Shown here piece after piece: positions 61,138-64,000 of a stretch of DNA of 64,000 bases. This DNA is from Pseudomonas salomonii (GTDB taxonomy: Bacteria; Pseudomonadota; Gammaproteobacteria; Pseudomonadales; Pseudomonadaceae): positions 87,167 through 151,166 of the forward strand of contig NZ_FNOX01000009.1 in assembly GCF_900107155.1 (NCBI RefSeq), read 5' to 3'. A program made the translations under genes and the position numbers. Each line of letters begins with the position of its first letter. Position 1 is the first letter of the stretch. Under the pieces are notes generated by a model. That model was not told where the DNA came from. It searched no databases and saw nothing but the letters and a program-made list of their open reading frames with translations.

Positions 61138-62283
61138 CTATCCGCCATACTTATTTGCATAGGTTATTGGATCTTGTGGTATGCCATCTATCCATTGCTT
61201 AACTGTTACTTTGTCGGGTCTTAGCGAGTCTCCATTGTATCTTGGGTTTATTTCGATGCGTACATCTTTGTTGTCTTTTAATGCTTTTTCCCAGGAGTTT
61301 TCTAGCTTTCTGTAGGCGCTGTTATTGAAATTGCCATTTTGTGCAAAATGGTTCATCTCGTCAGTCGGACCGTCAAACCGACGTCCTACGAAATGCCCGC
61401 CCTGGTCATCAGGCAGTCGATCTTTTCCTCCTGCATTTTTTTGGGCATTTTGGTTTCTAGTCTGAGACTTGTTTAGAGTTAAAGTGCCTTCAACTTTTGT
61501 CACTCGTCCATGACTGTCAAGCTGATATGTGTATCCGTTTTTTGTATGCGTGGTCGGCCTTTGGGGTTGTATCTTTGCGCCGTTGTCTGCTTTTGGGGCT
61601 AAAGGCTGCTCTGACGCATGTCGTTCTGCTGCATTTTTTGAAAGTCGTTCCGATGCCTCTTTTTCCGCTCGTTCCGCTGACTCTTTTATTGCTCTCTGCG
61701 TTGCCTGTTGCGCGGCCTCTGATCCGAGACGGTGCGCCCCCTTGCCAACCAGCACACCTCCCTTTATTGCATCTCCCACAAAGGGTATCGCCGCTACTGC
61801 TGAGAGACTAGCATTGACTGCGTCACCCTCTGCCGCATAGATCCCAGCGTTGATCAGGTCTGGGATAGCCCCCAGTCCAGGCACGAAGCCCAACCCATCC
61901 AAGCCGCCGTGAACCCATGGGCTGGCGCTGTCCCACCAGCCCTTTTCTGCATCTGTTTCGGCCTCTATCGCCGGATTGGCCTGCGCGGCGGGGACGGCAG
62001 CGGGTGCTGTTTCTCCCACCACCCGACCTATGGTATTGCCGTTTGTGTTCGTCCCACCGGGGCTTCGATTCAGGCGTGGATCCGGGTAGTCGGGCAGCGG
62101 AATAGGCAGTGCTTCTTTCTGCAACGCCACATACTCGGCATAGGTCATTTCCTGTTGGGTCAGAAGCGTCTCTTCTTCATAGATCTGAACAGTCACGCCC
62201 CAGCCGTTCTCAAAACTAGCGAAGACCTTGCCGCCATACGGCACGAAGGATTTGTTGACATTGATCTCTAACGGTTCCGCCAT
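61138..62283 (-). CDS. type VI secretion nuclease effector
   Basis: A 381-residue toxin. A non-membrane N-terminus is followed by a Gly/Ala-rich hydrophobic pre-toxin region (about 125-185, HGGLDGLGFVPGLGAIPDLI), a charged coiled-coil linker (190-235), and a C-terminal DNA/RNA non-specific endonuclease domain (about 245-381). The catalytic His297 lies in DDQGGHFVGRRF, with N-x-x-x-Q and NFNNSAYRKLE following. GC falls towards the 3' end, as for exchangeable toxin tips. Third gene of the DUF2169-PAAR-effector-immunity unit. Confidence 0.83.
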   Translation of the reverse strand: MAEPLEINVNKSFVPYGGKVFASFENGWGVTVQIYEEETLLTQQEMTYAEYVALQKEALPIPLPDYPDPRLNRSPGGTNTNGNTIGRVVGETAPAAVPAAQANPAIEAETDAEKGWWDSASPWVHGGLDGLGFVPGLGAIPDLINAGIYAAEGDAVNASLSAVAAIPFVGDAIKGGVLVGKGAHRLGSEAAQQATQRAIKESAERAEKEASERLSKNAAERHASEQPLAPKADNGAKIQPQRPTTHTKNGYTYQLDSHGRVTKVEGTLTLNKSQTRNQNAQKNAGGKDRLPDDQGGHFVGRRFDGPTDEMNHFAQNGNFNNSAYRKLENSWEKALKDNKDVRIEINPRYNGDSLRPDKVTVKQWIDGIPQDPITYANKYGG

Positions 62284-62286
62284 GCT

Positions 62287-62643
62287 CTAGACCCCATTCA
62301 TCCAAAACATGTCGCCATGACGAACGACCAGCTTGCCTTCAGCTCGAACGGTGCTGCTCTTCTCCAGCGGATAGCATTTGCCGCCGACGGTGTTGCTTTT
62401 GACGCCTTTGGCGGCGCCAGCTCCATCACCCTTGGTGGTCGGCACCAAGCTCTTGTCGAACACCACCACCGGTTTGCCGTTAGCACGTACCGATTTGGCG
62501 ACGCCGGTAGCGGTTTTCAGTTCGGCGGTGACGGGGTAGGGCACCGGCGGTATGGCACTACCCATTGGGGTTTTGCACACGTCAGGGACGATGCTGACGA
62601 CCTGCCATTTGCCTTGCTTGCGAGCGATGACGTTGTCAGCCAT
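62287..62643 (-). CDS. DUF4150 PAAR-like protein
   Basis: A 118-residue protein of the PAAR-like DUF4150 family (PDVCKTPMGSAIPPVPYPV near the N-terminus, SSTVRAEGKLVVRHGDMFWMNG at the C-terminus). Such proteins cap the VgrG spike and carry effectors. One base after the DUF2169 gene and three before the effector gene, indicating tight co-translation. Confidence 0.85.
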   Translation of the reverse strand: MADNVIARKQGKWQVVSIVPDVCKTPMGSAIPPVPYPVTAELKTATGVAKSVRANGKPVVVFDKSLVPTTKGDGAGAAKGVKSNTVGGKCYPLEKSSTVRAEGKLVVRHGDMFWMNGV

Positions 62644-62644
62644 G

Positions 62645-63994
62645 TCAGAGCATCTCCCTGGCTGCGCGCTTGATTAGAGGGGTGTTCGAATCGGTCTCGA
62701 AGCGCGCTTCCAACACGCGAATGCCCAGGTGATTGGGCAGGCTGATGCGATGGGTCAGCGCCAAGGTCATGGCCTTGGTGTCGATGCGTAGGGTGTCGGT
62801 GAGCATGGGCAGCGGCAGCATGGCGCCGTTGTGCAGGCGCATTAGGACAAATGGGCGATGGCCGGGCAGTTCGACGTACAAGGTGCCGGCGGGCGTGAGG
62901 TCGGGATTGGTCAGGTTGAACAGTTCCAGACGAAACGCAGGCGGCGGAAAATCGATCTGCTGATCAACCGGCGCGCCGTTCCAGTAGGCAAAGTCGAAAT
63001 CCCGTGGCAAGCCCGGCCAGCGTTCGCGCTGCCAGGTTTTGTCATAGCGCCCGGCCAATGGCAGGCGCGGCGCCCAGGCACGTCCCACTACGCCAAATCC
63101 AACCGGTTGGTTTTTGTAGCTGGCTGCAATCTGTGCCATGCCGTTGGCGTCTAGTTCGCCCTCGGGATGTTTGACCCGATCCAGGCGCCACACGGGTTTG
63201 TCGATGGGCTCGATCTGCGGTGCCGAGAGTTCGCGCAGAGGCTTGTCCAGTTGAAAACCGAGGTCTTCCTGGCGCTTTTCGATCCAGCCCCGGCCCAGTG
63301 GGTTGCTGTAACACACCTCGTTGAGCAAATACGGTGGAGTGTTTTCATCAGCCGCATGTTCAGGATTGATCACAACGCTGCTGCCACCGAAGGCATATTC
63401 CCAGCGCAGAGGGACACACGTTGCGGGTTGCGGCTCGGTCAATTGCCAGCCACCAAACAAGCTGTGACGAAACTGGCGAGGGCCAGTGAATTTCAGGTGC
63501 TTGTCCAACAAGTAATGGCGCGTCGGGGCTTCAGCACGACGCTTAAAAGCTTCTTGCTGGGCGGCTTGCCATGCCATTAGCTGATACTCGGTCAGCCGTT
63601 CGCCGGGACTCAACGGCGTCGGCAGCGGCACGTCGATTCTGGGTGGCGGCGCCACCGGCGCACTGATGCGCAGTCCGGCCGTCCACTGCGTTGCTGGTTG
63701 ACCTCGTGGCGCATAAGCATCGCCCACCACGATCACATCACAGCGCGGTTTGAACGGCGCCAAGTCGCTTTCCTCGCAGACGCTACTTGCTCCTTCTTCG
63801 CCGTAGTAGCGATCAGCGGTGCACAGCGCCAGCGGATCTTCGTCCAGCACCTCGGCGCGAAACTGCCCCGGCTGCCCGTCAATGGGCAACAACCGATAGC
63901 CCACTTTCATGACCAGCACCGGATACTCTTGATCGTCCATGCCCAGTGCGCTAAAGCACAACGCATCGAAGGGCGTCAGATTGCGAAATTCCAT
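62645..63994 (-). CDS. DUF2169-family T6SS adaptor/chaperone
   Basis: A 449-residue DUF2169 protein. DUF2169 genes sit between vgrG and PAAR/effector genes and help load the effector. Conserved parts visible: MEFRNLTPFDALCFSALG start, RCDVIVVGDAYAPRG, WEYAFGGSSVV, YKNQPVGFGVVGRAW and DFDFAYWNGAP. The ATG is six bases from the window edge, so an intact vgrG may lie just outside. Confidence 0.87.
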   Translation of the reverse strand: MEFRNLTPFDALCFSALGMDDQEYPVLVMKVGYRLLPIDGQPGQFRAEVLDEDPLALCTADRYYGEEGASSVCEESDLAPFKPRCDVIVVGDAYAPRGQPATQWTAGLRISAPVAPPPRIDVPLPTPLSPGERLTEYQLMAWQAAQQEAFKRRAEAPTRHYLLDKHLKFTGPRQFRHSLFGGWQLTEPQPATCVPLRWEYAFGGSSVVINPEHAADENTPPYLLNEVCYSNPLGRGWIEKRQEDLGFQLDKPLRELSAPQIEPIDKPVWRLDRVKHPEGELDANGMAQIAASYKNQPVGFGVVGRAWAPRLPLAGRYDKTWQRERWPGLPRDFDFAYWNGAPVDQQIDFPPPAFRLELFNLTNPDLTPAGTLYVELPGHRPFVLMRLHNGAMLPLPMLTDTLRIDTKAMTLALTHRISLPNHLGIRVLEARFETDSNTPLIKRAAREML

Positions 63995-64000
63995 GTCCGC

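Overview
The window is a chromosomal stretch of a fluorescent pseudomonad, most likely the Pseudomonas fluorescens group. This rests on the gacA-uvrC-pgsA-tRNA-Gly block with a TTG-started gacA, GC-rich coding throughout, several families typical of Pseudomonas (DUF1652, DUF1615, an AlkC-type glycosylase, a dhcR-dhcA-dhcB-atoB-like block), and intergenic REP/REPIN hairpins of the two common fluorescens arm types.

Layout. 1-2.6 kb: glutathione transferase (cut by the window edge), PhzF-like protein and a zinc-type HemB. 2.6-8.5 kb, minus strand: an orphan Rhs polymorphic-toxin locus. It has a full-length rhs frame broken by one in-frame TAG, an AT-rich tip resembling cholera-toxin-type ADP-ribosyltransferases, an overlapping immunity gene, and a second paralogous immunity gene. 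A decayed copy of the 3' part of hemB lies between the two immunity genes. 8.8-16.6 kb: lipoprotein, thioesterase, CoA-transferase/thiolase operon with a divergent LysR gene, sirtuin and CBS protein. 16.7-29.5 kb: topB, MFS and GMC genes with a divergent LysR gene, a transglutaminase-like exported protein, AlkC-like glycosylase, a gamma-glutamylpolyamine-synthetase-like gene with a cupin regulator whose start lies in a perfect palindrome, and a divergent nitrilase-like protein. 29.7-36.5 kb: small stress and envelope genes, a PAS-LuxR regulator, a transglycosylase lipoprotein, FKBP, GNAT, and MgtC behind a long structured leader.

36.8-41.6 kb: a BvgA/BvgS-like phosphorelay (NarL-type regulator, 1208-residue unorthodox hybrid kinase) followed by a receiver-like protein lacking the phospho-acceptor Asp. 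41.6-45.4 kb: aldo-keto reductase, AhpD-like protein, two unknown genes, and two pseudogenes with internal deletions. 45.4-53 kb: TetR gene and an acyl-CoA catabolic operon (hydratase, dehydrogenase, ADP-forming ligase, AruI-like decarboxylase). It ends in a chimeric ORF that looks like the scar of a deleted peptide-ABC-transporter operon, then a quinone reductase. 53-54.7 kb: a class I DAHP synthase preceded by an attenuator-like leader (44-codon leader peptide with an F/Y/W cluster, strong terminator, second Tyr-rich short ORF). 54.8-60.1 kb: nitrilase, GNAT, two small DNA-binding proteins, gacA, uvrC, pgsA, tRNA-Gly(GCC). 60.1-64 kb, minus strand: a type VI secretion effector module (DUF2169 adaptor, DUF4150 PAAR-like protein, nuclease effector, YezG/DUF600 immunity protein) abutting a truncated vgrG that stops at the tRNA terminator.

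Themes: two separate interbacterial-toxin loci near the window ends, and repeated loss by internal deletion (hemB copy, flavin oxidoreductase, XRE-cupin regulator, ABC transporter, vgrG). No CRISPR array, insertion sequence or rRNA was seen. All homology statements come from reading the translated sequences and from recalled family motifs; no database search was run.
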